From: a virus
IMG/VR virus record: IMGVR_UViG_3300044645_001174
Location: 1-50,165 of that record
DNA: 50,165 nucleotides
Strand: one strand, 5' to 3'
Positions 1 through 10,972 of the stretch are shown one piece after another. Position 1 is the stretch's first letter. Each line of letters starts with the position of its first letter. The notes beneath the pieces were generated by a model. It made no database searches. It was not told the DNA's origin and saw only the letters and a list, made by a program, of their open reading frames with translations. Position numbers and translations under genes: made by a program.

Positions 1-2
1 AA

Positions 3-3000
3 GAAATTCAATGGCCAGGAGTTCAATGGAAACAAAAGTGTACACCAGCAACTCCATGTGAGTTTTGTGTAGATGATAATAAACTTAATTGCCCTGACAC
101 AAGATTAGCAAGATTAGTAGAAACACCATGTTTAAATTTAGAACTAGGTCCTCTTGGAGGAACTCTTGCTAATGGTACATACTTTGCAACTATTGCATAT
201 GCAATTAAAGGACAAAGAGTAACAGATTATTTTTCACCTAGTAACACTCAACCTATTTGGTCTCCTTTGGATTTACAAGGAGCTTTATCATTAGAAGTAA
301 ATGCTGATACAGTAAACTTTGATGAGTTTATATTAGTTATTGTATTTAATGTAAATCAACAAACAGTAGCTAAACAGATTGGTATTTACTCTACCCAAAC
401 TAAAAGAATTGAATTAGATAGAATCAAAGAAGATTTAATTACTGTTCCTATTGAACAAATTCCTCTTCAGACTCCAGTTTATGAAACTTCAGATCAAATG
501 ACTGAGGCTAATAATTATTTACTTAGAGTTGGTCCTAGAACTAAATTTGATTTTAATTATCAACCATTAGCTAACTTAATAAGATCTAAATGGGTATCAG
601 TAGAATATCCAGCAGACTATTATATAAAAGGTGGAAATAAAGGTAGTTACTATAGAGATGAGGTATATGCATTCTTTATTCGTTGGGTTTATAATACAGG
701 TGATAAATCAAATAGTTATCATATTCCAGGAAGACCTCCTCAATACTATAACTATCTAAATCCACAAGGGGTTGCAAGTTTAGAGTATGAAACAGACTCA
801 GGTATATTTGATCAAAATAAATTAGAGGGTACAGAAGAATTATTTGAAACATATAATACAGCAACAGTCCTTGGACTTCCTGCAGCATTAAATACTACAT
901 TACCAGATGGTGGTAAAGTAATTGGTTATGGTGATATGGGGTATTGGGAATCAACAGAAATATATCCTAATAATCTACCAGAAATTTGGAATTCAAGTGA
1001 GCATTGTTGGACTGGTCCTAGAGGTCAAGACCAATATATAACGGGACCTAATGCTGGACAATATGTAAATGATTTATGTGGTAAACAAATTAGACACCAT
1101 AAGTTTCCAGATAATGGAACAGATACTGGACCAAATAGTGTAACACTTCACTATAAACCAAATGTAGCTAATAATTCAAATGAATTAAACATTAGAATTC
1201 TTGGTGTTGTATTTGAAAATATTCTTCTTCCAGTAGACAATGAAGGAAAGTTAATTGAAGGTATAGTAGGTTATGAAATCTTAAGAGGATCAAGAGAAGG
1301 TAATAGAACTATTCTTGCAAAAGGAATGATTAACAACTTTAGAACTTTTGAAAATAAGAGTTATCCTCTTAATCAAGCAGGTTCTACTGTTAGAGGATTG
1401 TATGCTAATTATCCATTTAATACAATCAGACCGGTACAAGCTTCTTCACTAGTAACACCTTTTTCAGATCCATACATTAAATCAAAGATTGGTCAACAAG
1501 TTCCTTTGGATATTACATCAATCCATTCTCCAGATTTAATGTTTAGTACACCATATCTTTCTGCTACAGAATTAAAAATATATGGTGAGTTAAGAGGATA
1601 TTCTCAACAACAATTTAAATATCCACAAGATCATCCTGAGTTTAAATTGCTTAGTAATCTTGTAGTTGCTGTTGCGTTTATTTCAGGAGCTGCTCAAGGT
1701 GTAATATCAATGATTGGTAAAAGAACATTGAATCAACCAGATGTTACCGGAGTTCTTCAACAATTAATTAGTTCAAGTGGTATTGCAGTTACTAATCCTA
1801 CACAAATTTCATCTTTATCAGGAGCAACAAAAACAGCAATTGAAAACTATAATGATTATTTAAGAAATTACTATGGTGGAACACTACCTATTCTAGATGC
1901 TTTACAGATTATTAACCCTTTTGGTGGTTATAGTGCAACATCAGTAAATCAAAGATTAAATATATTAACCAATGTAGTTAATAACAGTGCGGCAGCTTCT
2001 GGAATAATTCCTATGTCTATTACAGGTAATATTGAATTTCCAGATAGTGCGTATTTGCCTCCAGTACTTTCATCACTTGGAGCTCTTAATAGGTTATCTT
2101 TTTATTTTTCGGAAGGAGCAGACTTAGCAATTAGAGCATTCTATACATTTATACCATACCAACAATATGCATTACAATGTATTGGTCATGGCTTATACAA
2201 TAGATGGGGAGCATTTAATAGAACACAGGTTCAAAGATTTAAACTTGAGGATTCTTTTTATATTAGAGATAATATACAACAAGTACCCGCATATCAATTA
2301 AATACTACAGGTCAGTATGTAAGATATACAATTAATAACTTACAACGCGGTGATACTGTAACTTTAAGAACATTGACTGGACCTTACTATAATCCAATTG
2401 CTTATCCAAATGGAGCAAGTACCGGGCCTTATGAGATTACTGCATTTAAAGATAATTCATTAATTACTCTTTCAGCTTTTGATGGTAATACAACTATTGC
2501 ATCTAACGGAACACTTAATCCAATTGCAAACTATCCAACATGGGAAGATCCAAGTGCTTCATTCTCATCTCAAATTGCAAGTCACTATGCAGGTTTAAAA
2601 TTTAGAATTAGAAATTTATATGGTCAGTTAGATTCTATAAAACAAATTCCAATTACACCATGTGAGCAAAAGTTAAGTGACTATGTAGTTAATACAGGAT
2701 TTTATACAGCATGTCCTTCGGATCCTGGTACATCATATTCAGTAAATCAAATATATAGAACTCAAATTTTCTTTGGGGGAGATATTTTTATAAATAGATA
2801 TACTGAAAAGAACTCAATGCTTTTCTTCTATAACTGGTTATATGATCAGCCAGATGGTTTTGAATATAACTACAAGTTATACAATATGATTCCAGATGCT
2901 AGATTCTGGGTTAACTCTAAGAAATATGATGTTCAAGATTTAATTCCAAATAGCTTTGGTCCATCAATGCAACCGGGTACAGGTTCATTTCCAACTAAAT

Positions 3001-4865
3001 TTTATAAACTTGATAATAAAAACTACAGGTTTAATAATGATACAGTTGTTGATTATCCAGGTGTGTTTAGAGTTAATGACTCATACTTTTATCTTGCTAA
3101 CTCAGGTGTTAGAGATTTCTTTGTAGAATCTGAAGTTCTAGTAGACTTTAGAATTGATGGTGAACTTGAATTTGAAAAACATTATAATCCTTATAGATAC
3201 ACTGATTTAGTATCTATGTTTGATACTGATCCACAAATCATTACAAGAGGTAATATTTGGAGATATGATTATTCACTTAGTATTACTAAGTTGTTTAATC
3301 AATACTTCTCATCTGGTAATTTACAAAGTAGATACTATAATCCTAAGGTTGCAAAACTATGTTATACATACTATCCAGATAGAATTATTTATTCATTACC
3401 ACAACAAGAAGAATCTTCAAAAGATAGTTGGTTTGTTTTTCTTGTAAATAACTATAAAGAATTTAAGTCTCAAATTTCCGCAGTTAAGCCAATTAATAAA
3501 AGTGGTATTATCATTACATTTAAAAATGATAGTCCATTGATGTATCAAGGTGTTGACACATTACAAACAGAACTAGGTACTAAAGTGACTATTGGTGATG
3601 GTGGATTATTTAGTCAACCGCCTCAAGCAGTTTCTAATTCAGATAAACCATATGAGTATGGTTCATCTCAAAATAGATTATCTGTAATTGGTACACCAGC
3701 GGGTATTTATTATATCTCACAAAACCAAGGTAAGATATTCTTATATGGTGGAGGTCTAAAAGAAATTTCTCAAGCTGGATTAAAATGGTGGTTCTCTGAA
3801 TTTTTACCATATAAACTAACTGATGATTTCCCTGACTACCCATACCAAGATAACCCAGTATCCGGTATTGGTTGTCAATCAGTATATGATAATGAAAACT
3901 CTATTGTATACTTTTCAAAGAAAGACTATAAGTTAAAGCAACAGTTTGTTGGTCAGAATGTTATTCAATATGTACCTTTAATTACTTCTGGTAAAAATAA
4001 AGGTAAAGGTGATTATTTTACTAATATTAATTTCCCAGGATCTACATACTTATTAGGAGATGAAGCTATTTTTGATAATGCTTCTTGGACGGTTAGTTTT
4101 GACCCTAAAAATCAATTCTTTCTTTCTTTCCATGACTGGCATCCAGATTTAACTTTTCCAACTAAGAATACATTCTTAACAACAAAATTTAATGGTATAT
4201 GGAAACATAATAGTGGTTGTAATAGTTACTGTAATTTCTATGGAACTAATTATCCATTTGAGATAGAACTTCCTATTATTACAGGTCAAACGGTTACAAC
4301 ACTAAAATCAGTTGAGTACATCTTAGAATCTTATAGAAAAGAACCTAACAACTGTGTAGATCAATTCCATGTGCTTGACTTTAATTTTGACAGAGCTTTA
4401 ATATTTAATTCAGAACAAGTATCTGGGTACCTTAACTTAAATATATTCCCTAAGAATAATGTTACATTAAGTGAGCAGTATCCTAAATTAAATCAATCTA
4501 ACTTAACTTCTTTTGATATCTTATTTAGTAAAGAAGAAAATAAATATAGATTTAACCAGTTCTGGGATATTACTAAAGATAGATCAGAGTTTCCAATTGG
4601 ATCAGACTATCCTCCAACAGGACCTGTTATTCCTGGAACAACAGTATTACAAGGTAACTACGCTGATAGATTTATTTGGATAACACAACCAAATGGATAT
4701 GTTAAAGATTTAAATCCTGCTAATCTTGATTTTCAAAAACCAGAAACTCAAAGAAAGAAGTTTAGACATTACTTAAACTTTATTAGATTTATCAAAGATA
4801 TTTCTACGGATACCAACATGATAGTTAAAATTACTAATACCAAGAATCAAATCTCCCCTAGATAA
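3..4865 (+). CDS. Large tail/muzzle-like virion protein, 5' end cut by window edge
   Basis: The frame is open from base 3, so about 1620 C-terminal residues are present and the true start lies upstream. A TTG at 267 is not a convincing start because the frame before it codes for ordinary protein. The protein is rich in Tyr, Asn and aromatic residues and looks mostly beta. Segments such as YYIKGGNKGSYYRDEVYAF (about nt 618-674) and GDMGYWESTE (about 929-958), followed by IRHHKFPDN, resemble a protein I recall as conserved in crAss-like phages just before the cargo genes. The last third repeats patterns typical of beta-propeller tail proteins (for example GIYYISQNQGKIFLYGGG near 3703-3756, and a Trp/His-rich segment near 4120-4210). 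A hydrophobic stretch near 1650-1715 could be a membrane helix. Its position next to cargo genes suggests the muzzle or tail tube of a podovirus; this is inference. Its stop overlaps the next start by one base (TAATG). Confidence 0.6.
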   Translation, partial: EIQWPGVQWKQKCTPATPCEFCVDDNKLNCPDTRLARLVETPCLNLELGPLGGTLANGTYFATIAYAIKGQRVTDYFSPSNTQPIWSPLDLQGALSLEVNADTVNFDEFILVIVFNVNQQTVAKQIGIYSTQTKRIELDRIKEDLITVPIEQIPLQTPVYETSDQMTEANNYLLRVGPRTKFDFNYQPLANLIRSKWVSVEYPADYYIKGGNKGSYYRDEVYAFFIRWVYNTGDKSNSYHIPGRPPQYYNYLNPQGVASLEYETDSGIFDQNKLEGTEELFETYNTATVLGLPAALNTTLPDGGKVIGYGDMGYWESTEIYPNNLPEIWNSSEHCWTGPRGQDQYITGPNAGQYVNDLCGKQIRHHKFPDNGTDTGPNSVTLHYKPNVANNSNELNIRILGVVFENILLPVDNEGKLIEGIVGYEILRGSREGNRTILAKGMINNFRTFENKSYPLNQAGSTVRGLYANYPFNTIRPVQASSLVTPFSDPYIKSKIGQQVPLDITSIHSPDLMFSTPYLSATELKIYGELRGYSQQQFKYPQDHPEFKLLSNLVVAVAFISGAAQGVISMIGKRTLNQPDVTGVLQQLISSSGIAVTNPTQISSLSGATKTAIENYNDYLRNYYGGTLPILDALQIINPFGGYSATSVNQRLNILTNVVNNSAAASGIIPMSITGNIEFPDSAYLPPVLSSLGALNRLSFYFSEGADLAIRAFYTFIPYQQYALQCIGHGLYNRWGAFNRTQVQRFKLEDSFYIRDNIQQVPAYQLNTTGQYVRYTINNLQRGDTVTLRTLTGPYYNPIAYPNGASTGPYEITAFKDNSLITLSAFDGNTTIASNGTLNPIANYPTWEDPSASFSSQIASHYAGLKFRIRNLYGQLDSIKQIPITPCEQKLSDYVVNTGFYTACPSDPGTSYSVNQIYRTQIFFGGDIFINRYTEKNSMLFFYNWLYDQPDGFEYNYKLYNMIPDARFWVNSKKYDVQDLIPNSFGPSMQPGTGSFPTKFYKLDNKNYRFNNDTVVDYPGVFRVNDSYFYLANSGVRDFFVESEVLVDFRIDGELEFEKHYNPYRYTDLVSMFDTDPQIITRGNIWRYDYSLSITKLFNQYFSSGNLQSRYYNPKVAKLCYTYYPDRIIYSLPQQEESSKDSWFVFLVNNYKEFKSQISAVKPINKSGIIITFKNDSPLMYQGVDTLQTELGTKVTIGDGGLFSQPPQAVSNSDKPYEYGSSQNRLSVIGTPAGIYYISQNQGKIFLYGGGLKEISQAGLKWWFSEFLPYKLTDDFPDYPYQDNPVSGIGCQSVYDNENSIVYFSKKDYKLKQQFVGQNVIQYVPLITSGKNKGKGDYFTNINFPGSTYLLGDEAIFDNASWTVSFDPKNQFFLSFHDWHPDLTFPTKNTFLTTKFNGIWKHNSGCNSYCNFYGTNYPFEIELPIITGQTVTTLKSVEYILESYRKEPNNCVDQFHVLDFNFDRALIFNSEQVSGYLNLNIFPKNNVTLSEQYPKLNQSNLTSFDILFSKEENKYRFNQFWDITKDRSEFPIGSDYPPTGPVIPGTTVLQGNYADRFIWITQPNGYVKDLNPANLDFQKPETQRKKFRHYLNFIRFIKDISTDTNMIVKITNTKNQISPR

Positions 4866-7800
4866 TGTATAACAAAAGATTACTTTCTAAAATTGATTTG
4901 GGAAAATACAATAAGCCAAATCCATATTCAAAGGATATTATTACTGATCCACAGGGTCAGTATAAATATCCAGGTAAACCTACTAGAATACCTTCAAGTA
5001 ATATTACAATGAAAGGGGTTGGTTACCCAGTGCTTGGTATAGCAGATAATGGTCAAAAGCAAATGATGCAACCAGGACAAGATTATAATTTTCCAGGAGC
5101 AAAGTATGTTGATGAATATCCACAAATGAGAAAAGGTGGTGGAATAAATTCTAAAAAATATACTAGAAGTTTAGAAGGTATAGGAGAGTTATTTAGAGAG
5201 TCTGCTTTGTTTAAAAAACCTAAGTCTAAAAAGAAAAAATTCTTTCATCCAAATGCAAAGTATTTTCAAGATGGTGGAATAACTTCACAAGAAGAAATAG
5301 ATGCAGCTAATGATGCTATGATGAAAGCAAGATTGGCTTATGCACAAATGCATGGTAATCCTGCTGCTCAAAGAATGGTGGTAGCTCCTGATCAACCATA
5401 TTTATTTGATTATGGTGATACTGGAACTCATTATATGGCATCTATGGGTAATTATGCAGTACCACTGATTCAAGATGTTAATGGTCAGCTTATGTTAGGA
5501 GACTATGGTCCTGAATCTGCAGAAGCTATGAGATTTGATAATCCTGAAGATGCAATGTATTTTGCTAAAAATTACAAAAAAATAACTCCAGATGAATCTT
5601 ACAGAAAAGAATATCAAGATGGTGGTGAACCAAAGAAACAAAGATTTAGTAAAAAAGATTCTGAAAGATTACCTGAAGATGAGTGGGCACAATATGTTTC
5701 ACAATATCCTGCTGTAGTTGTACGTCCAAGTGCTGAACAAGTTTCTAGAGTTAAAGCTCAAAAACGCGGAATGTTTAGAAACAGCGGAATGTTTAGGAAC
5801 AAAAAAATTTATAACGAGTATCCAGAAAATAGACAAATAAGTGAATCAACAGCTGTAAATAATATTTTTCAAAAACCACAACCAAGTTTTATTGGTAAAG
5901 ATCCATTTAAACATAGAAGTGAGGTAATACATAAACAAAGAGTAGCGACTGCAAAAAATATTAGAGCAAAGAGTGCAAATGTAAAGGAATATTTTTCTGA
6001 TTATCATAATTCTCCAAGATATTTAGAAATGCTTGAAAAAAGTTCTCCAGATAGGTTTGCAGAATATTGGGTAAATAGAGATGAAAATCTTAAGACACCA
6101 ATTGTTCATATTGAACATGAGCAACCAATTGATAGTCCAAATACTGGAGGATTTTCAATGAGTGATACTGGTGATATAACAGTACTTCCTCATGGACAAG
6201 GTGTTCAAGGTTTACTGCCACACGAATGGTCACATTCAACTGATAGACCACGTGGTGGTTATTCAAGACAAATACCATTTAAAGATCAGTTGTGGATAAG
6301 TCAACATAGAGCAAAAGATTGGTTTTCTTCTCCTGAATTTGCAAAAAAATCTGCTGAAGAAAGGAAAGCACATTTGCAATCAAAAAATGATCCTAGTTAT
6401 CAAAGATTTTTAAAAGATAAAAAAGAATGGTATGACTATGTAGGAGAAGATACTGAGACCAGAGCAAGATTAAATGATATAAGATATCAAGCAAAACAAA
6501 TGGGTATATATGATCCATTTACAGAAAAAGTAACTCCTAAAACTTTTAAGAAATTACTTAATACAAATTTTGAATCACCTTCTAAAGAAGGTTTTGATGC
6601 ATTAAAACAATTAAAAGATGTTTATACTGATGAAGAAATATTTTGGATGTTAAACAATATTTCTAAAAATCAAGATAAAGGTCAGGATACCACTCAACCT
6701 CAAATGGGTAAGTATGGTAGAATTATAAAACAATTTGCTCCAGGTGGTGTAGCATCTCCAAAAGACTTAGATCCTGAACATATGAAAAAATATCTTGCAG
6801 ATCTTAGAATGCAAGAGAACAGTATTAGAAAAGGATATAAAAATGGTATGTGGTATCCGCATGCAAGTGTGGAAGGTGGTGCAGATACTATTGCTTATGG
6901 TCATAAACTTACACCTAATGATTCTGCATTACGTAGAGGGATTTCAGAAGACCAAGCATTAAAATTACAAGAACAAGATGTATTAAAGAATCAAGCGCTT
7001 GCAAAAAAACAGATAGATAAAAAATATGGTACTGGTACATTTGATAATCTTCCTCAAGATTCACAAATGCTATTAGTGGACTATCAGTATAACTTAGGTA
7101 CACTTTCTGGATTTCCAAGTTTTGTTAAAGCAACTGTAGAGGGCAATAAGGAACAAATGTTGGCTCAGCATAAAAGATTTGGTGCAGGCAAACCTCTTAC
7201 TAAAAGAAATGAATGGACAGCTAATGTGATCAATAATTTGGAGATTCCAAAACCGTATGATCCAATGAAAGAAGTTACTGTACCATTAGCTAATGTACCA
7301 GATGCAACAAATGTAGTTCAACCTGTAATGCCTGAAGGACCTACTGAAGTAGAATTGCCGCCACAAAAATATCAAGGTGGTGGTGTTGTAGAATTAAATG
7401 GTAATCAATATGTAAAGAATCCAGCAAATGGAAATTGGACATTTACATCTGGCGCTCCAGTAACTGATACCATGACATTACAAAAACTTAATTATGGTGA
7501 AGGTAAACCTGTGGGTAGTCCTGCAGTACAAGAGGCTCCTGGAAGACAAAAGGCAAAAGAAAATATAGTAGCTGCATCTAAAAATGTTAAGCCGCTACAG
7601 CCTATTGAAAGAAATGTTCCAATAGGTAATGTATCTGATGCAACTACAGTTGTTCAACCATTTATTCCAAAACCTTCCTTTGTAGATCAACCTAGTCCTG
7701 CAAAGTCATTAGCAGATTCACAAAAGCTATTACAAGATGAAGCTCAAAGATTAATTACTTCTGGAGCTGCAAGAGATATGGGCGTTACTGCAAAATATCT

Positions 7801-10800
7801 TAGTCCACAAAATGCAAACTCTGCAAATCCAAAATCATTACAGCAGTTAATGATTGAGGAAATGACTAAGAAAGATTTTCAAAAAAGATTAGATCAGTCT
7901 CGTTTAAACAAAGTAAATAAAAAATGGAATGAATCATCTATATTAGGTAAAGCTGGAGATGTAACAAGAAGTTTCTTAGCTGACCCTATTAATGTTACTG
8001 AAGAAGCAATTTGGGGAGACCAATATTTACCAGATAGAGCTAACATTCTAAGAGATCCAAGAAACCCATTAAACGCATATTATAGAAAAGAAACTGGTTA
8101 TGATAACAGTGGATTAAATAATATGGTTAATATGATTAATCCTTTCTCATCTGCAGCAGATGCTACAGTATACGCAAGACAAGGTAACTTGCTTGGTACT
8201 GCAAAAGAATTTGGTGAAGGACTATTAAAAGCAGCTGTAGTAACAAAAGTTCCAGGAGCATTAAATTCATTAATGTCTAGACGTGTTGGTTTAGGTGCAT
8301 TAGGTACTACAGATTTAGGAACTATTGCTGGAGGAGCAGGTGTTGCATCCGGTACTCTTTCTTTACCTACAACAGCTAGAGCATTATATAAAGCTGGTCA
8401 AACTGGTAATAAAGAAGATATTAGAGCTGCAGTAAATCAAGCAGGTATGAATGCATTAGATTTTATTGCTCCTGAAGTAATAGGATCAAAAGGTGCATTA
8501 AGTGCTTTAATGAAAGGAGAAAGATTAACTCCTCTTCAACAGTTGTCACGTCAGAATATACTAAGGGGATCTGCAACTAATGCTTTAAATGATTTGAGAC
8601 TTTCTACTCCAGGATTAGATAATGCTCTTGATATGAGTAGAAACATTAGAAATTATAGAGAACAAAGTGCTGTGCCAGCTTCTACTTTTTTAGAAAATAG
8701 TTCACGGCCTCAATTGACATTGACAGATTTAATGAATAATAGAAGAGAAGTAGATAGGCTTATACAAGAGTTAAGAAATCAGGGTGATACAAATTCAGAA
8801 TATTTTCAAGCAGTACTTGATCAAAGGGATCATCTTACAAGACAAATTGATAATATTAATTTTCAAAAAACAAATGAAAGAGCATTTACACAACTTCAAA
8901 GTGAATTAAATAATCAAACAGCTAATGCTAATATTCCAAGTCAACCAATGTCTAATCTTGCTTTACAAGCGAGAAGAAATGAAATAAATGATATTGCAAC
9001 AGCATTAAGAAATGAGTCTGGAAAAGATAGTCCATTTTATAGGGCTGCTGTTGCAGAAAAATTAGGAATTGATTCTAAGATAGCAGCACGAGATGAACAC
9101 ATGAGAGCTACATTAGCTTCATTGGAAGCTAACCTAAGTGGAGATGCTGCAAGAATTGCACAAGCAAACGATAGATTACAAGTTGCTAATGAAAACTTAC
9201 AAATTACTGACCCTGCTTTTTATCAAGAATATACTGGGCCAGTTGATGCACCTATAACTGCTGGTTCATTTGATACAACAAAACCGACACCAGGTGTAAC
9301 AGAATATACAGGTTCTAATTTACCAGCTCCTGTTAGAACATCACAAGTGTATAGTAATATGGGTAGACCAGGCACTCCTCCAGTTAAATTTAGTGAAACT
9401 ACTAGACAAGCATTAAGACGTAGACCAGATAGATCACGTATGACATTAGAAGCTCAATTGAGAGATGCTGAAGATCCAATTGATTTTGTTAACAGACTGC
9501 GTAATCAATATGCAAATGGTAATATTAATAGAGAAGTTTATGATGAATTATTAGGTGGACTTAAAGATTCTGTAAAACCTATATCTGATGGGTGGGAAGA
9601 TTTTGATTTCTTCAAGGAAATAGCAGCTACTAATCCTGATAAACCATATACTGGAAGTATGCTTTCAAGAAATGAAGTATTGAATGAGTTAATGGCAATT
9701 CCAGATGAAGCACTAGATGATGTACTTAGGACTGCATATGGTTACGGATTAGATGATATTGAATTTTTATTTAATAATCCTGGTATTTCAGATCAAGCAA
9801 TAAAAATTGGAATGAATCAAGTGCTGGATGATTATACATTTATGGCAAAATATAACACACCTAATCCTAATGCACCAGCTTTAGATTTCAGAAATAGACA
9901 AACTCTTTCACCACAACTAAGAGGTAATGGAGATGACTTAGGTATGTTAAATATATCTAAAAAATCATTAGATAAAATTGAAAAAACAAGATATTCTAAT
10001 CAACCACAAACTACAGGTACTATTTCTTATAGTAATACTGAAGTTGCTGATTTACCAAAAGTTATAGATAAAAAAGTTATTGTAAACAATAAAGAACTTA
10101 AAGAACAAATTGATGCATATGAAGAAGCTTTTTCTCAAATCCCACAAGGTTCTCTAAATCCTGTGCATAGAGATATTAGAAATAAACTTGAAGACTTAAA
10201 AGCAACACAATGGTTAAGAACTGAATATGCTCAAGAGCTTCGTGCAGCAGGATTAAGTCCAGATGAAATTGAAAAAATCACAATTGTAACATCAGGTCCT
10301 GGAGCAAAATCTATGATAGATAAAGATGGCAATGTAATTGGTACTTTAAATTTTAGTGAAAGTATACATGAGGGAACAAAATATAGCCAAATTGGATCAA
10401 CAGGTTTAAGTACTAAATATCATGGTTATAATTTAAAAGCTTCTGGATTTAAAAATTGGGATGAAGCTCAAGATGCATTAGCTAAAAGATACTTAGATGA
10501 AGAGTTAAATAAAATTACAAATGCGTCAGACAGAAAGAATCCTATTGTTGTTAAGTCATTAACTAAGAAAAGTAATGAAAGAGCTGCTGCAGAAATTGTA
10601 CAACTACAAAGAAATAACAATAATAGATTTGGCGAAGCTCTTTATAGAGGTGTGCATCATGGTATTAAAGATACTAGAGGTGGTATTGGAACCAGAGAAC
10701 ATTTTGCTGAAACAAATTTAATTGATCCAATTACAGGTTTAGGAGTTAGAAGATATAGAGCAAAAGATTATTGGGCAAGTCAAATGAGACAAACTAATGA

Positions 10801-10936
10801 TAAAGGTGTTGCTAAAGCAGGAAGAATGTATGGCCCACGTACAGAATCTGATATTCAATGGGGTGATGACGGACCTATCTTTATTTTAAGAAAGAAAGGT
10901 GGTGATGTTCCTAAACTTTTAAGGTTTACCAGATAA
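4865..10936 (+). CDS. Multidomain internal virion protein: zincin metalloprotease motif plus GH24-like lysozyme
   Basis: 2023 residues. The N-terminal 130 residues are basic. Residues 140-250 form a compact module of unknown function between two [YF]QDGG motifs. A zincin signature HEWSH lies at 453-457. A lysozyme domain lies at about 630-800: Glu651 is followed by EGGADTIAYGHKLT ending at Thr683, matching the T4-lysozyme pattern E-x(n)-T-I-G-x-G-H-x-L-T, with Thr675 at the place of T4 Thr26. The region 850-2000 is helical, with a Gly/Ala-rich hydrophobic patch at about 1110-1190 and an unrecognised C-terminal domain (about 1720-2000) ending in KKGG plus ten residues. GG motifs at 91-93, 137-138, 253-254, 627-628, 838-840 and 2012-2013 mark the borders of the modules. 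The likely role is an ejected protein that locally digests peptidoglycan during infection. The domain calls are sequence patterns; ejection is inferred from known crAss-like cargo proteins. Confidence 0.75.
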   Translation: MYNKRLLSKIDLGKYNKPNPYSKDIITDPQGQYKYPGKPTRIPSSNITMKGVGYPVLGIADNGQKQMMQPGQDYNFPGAKYVDEYPQMRKGGGINSKKYTRSLEGIGELFRESALFKKPKSKKKKFFHPNAKYFQDGGITSQEEIDAANDAMMKARLAYAQMHGNPAAQRMVVAPDQPYLFDYGDTGTHYMASMGNYAVPLIQDVNGQLMLGDYGPESAEAMRFDNPEDAMYFAKNYKKITPDESYRKEYQDGGEPKKQRFSKKDSERLPEDEWAQYVSQYPAVVVRPSAEQVSRVKAQKRGMFRNSGMFRNKKIYNEYPENRQISESTAVNNIFQKPQPSFIGKDPFKHRSEVIHKQRVATAKNIRAKSANVKEYFSDYHNSPRYLEMLEKSSPDRFAEYWVNRDENLKTPIVHIEHEQPIDSPNTGGFSMSDTGDITVLPHGQGVQGLLPHEWSHSTDRPRGGYSRQIPFKDQLWISQHRAKDWFSSPEFAKKSAEERKAHLQSKNDPSYQRFLKDKKEWYDYVGEDTETRARLNDIRYQAKQMGIYDPFTEKVTPKTFKKLLNTNFESPSKEGFDALKQLKDVYTDEEIFWMLNNISKNQDKGQDTTQPQMGKYGRIIKQFAPGGVASPKDLDPEHMKKYLADLRMQENSIRKGYKNGMWYPHASVEGGADTIAYGHKLTPNDSALRRGISEDQALKLQEQDVLKNQALAKKQIDKKYGTGTFDNLPQDSQMLLVDYQYNLGTLSGFPSFVKATVEGNKEQMLAQHKRFGAGKPLTKRNEWTANVINNLEIPKPYDPMKEVTVPLANVPDATNVVQPVMPEGPTEVELPPQKYQGGGVVELNGNQYVKNPANGNWTFTSGAPVTDTMTLQKLNYGEGKPVGSPAVQEAPGRQKAKENIVAASKNVKPLQPIERNVPIGNVSDATTVVQPFIPKPSFVDQPSPAKSLADSQKLLQDEAQRLITSGAARDMGVTAKYLSPQNANSANPKSLQQLMIEEMTKKDFQKRLDQSRLNKVNKKWNESSILGKAGDVTRSFLADPINVTEEAIWGDQYLPDRANILRDPRNPLNAYYRKETGYDNSGLNNMVNMINPFSSAADATVYARQGNLLGTAKEFGEGLLKAAVVTKVPGALNSLMSRRVGLGALGTTDLGTIAGGAGVASGTLSLPTTARALYKAGQTGNKEDIRAAVNQAGMNALDFIAPEVIGSKGALSALMKGERLTPLQQLSRQNILRGSATNALNDLRLSTPGLDNALDMSRNIRNYREQSAVPASTFLENSSRPQLTLTDLMNNRREVDRLIQELRNQGDTNSEYFQAVLDQRDHLTRQIDNINFQKTNERAFTQLQSELNNQTANANIPSQPMSNLALQARRNEINDIATALRNESGKDSPFYRAAVAEKLGIDSKIAARDEHMRATLASLEANLSGDAARIAQANDRLQVANENLQITDPAFYQEYTGPVDAPITAGSFDTTKPTPGVTEYTGSNLPAPVRTSQVYSNMGRPGTPPVKFSETTRQALRRRPDRSRMTLEAQLRDAEDPIDFVNRLRNQYANGNINREVYDELLGGLKDSVKPISDGWEDFDFFKEIAATNPDKPYTGSMLSRNEVLNELMAIPDEALDDVLRTAYGYGLDDIEFLFNNPGISDQAIKIGMNQVLDDYTFMAKYNTPNPNAPALDFRNRQTLSPQLRGNGDDLGMLNISKKSLDKIEKTRYSNQPQTTGTISYSNTEVADLPKVIDKKVIVNNKELKEQIDAYEEAFSQIPQGSLNPVHRDIRNKLEDLKATQWLRTEYAQELRAAGLSPDEIEKITIVTSGPGAKSMIDKDGNVIGTLNFSESIHEGTKYSQIGSTGLSTKYHGYNLKASGFKNWDEAQDALAKRYLDEELNKITNASDRKNPIVVKSLTKKSNERAAAEIVQLQRNNNNRFGEALYRGVHHGIKDTRGGIGTREHFAETNLIDPITGLGVRRYRAKDYWASQMRQTNDKGVAKAGRMYGPRTESDIQWGDDGPIFILRKKGGDVPKLLRFTR

Positions 10937-10948
10937 ATTTAAAATTAG

Positions 10949-10956
10949 TATATTTA
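10949..10956 (+). promoter_or_regulatory. TATATTTA element upstream of the gene at 10973
   Basis: An exact TATATTTA lies in the 36-nt gap between two late genes, 16 nt before the ATG. The same octamer precedes two other genes at 16-17 nt (16794-16801 plus strand, 49286-49293 minus strand). It may be the core of a promoter or a translation-associated leader. It does not match the Bacteroidota -7 consensus TAnnTTTG. The region is very AT-rich, so chance is possible. Confidence 0.35.
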
Positions 10957-10972
10957 ATATATAAGGTATAAA

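Noticed and set aside
267-269. TTG codon as the start of the first plus-strand gene
   Set aside because: The frame is open and codes for normal protein (Cys- and Pro-containing, with VETPCLNLELGPLGG) from base 3, so the gene begins outside the window.
6251-6260. RGG just after HEWSH as a member of the GG motif set
   Set aside because: It lies inside the zincin domain next to the active-site helix and lacks the usual flanking pattern, so it is probably structural.
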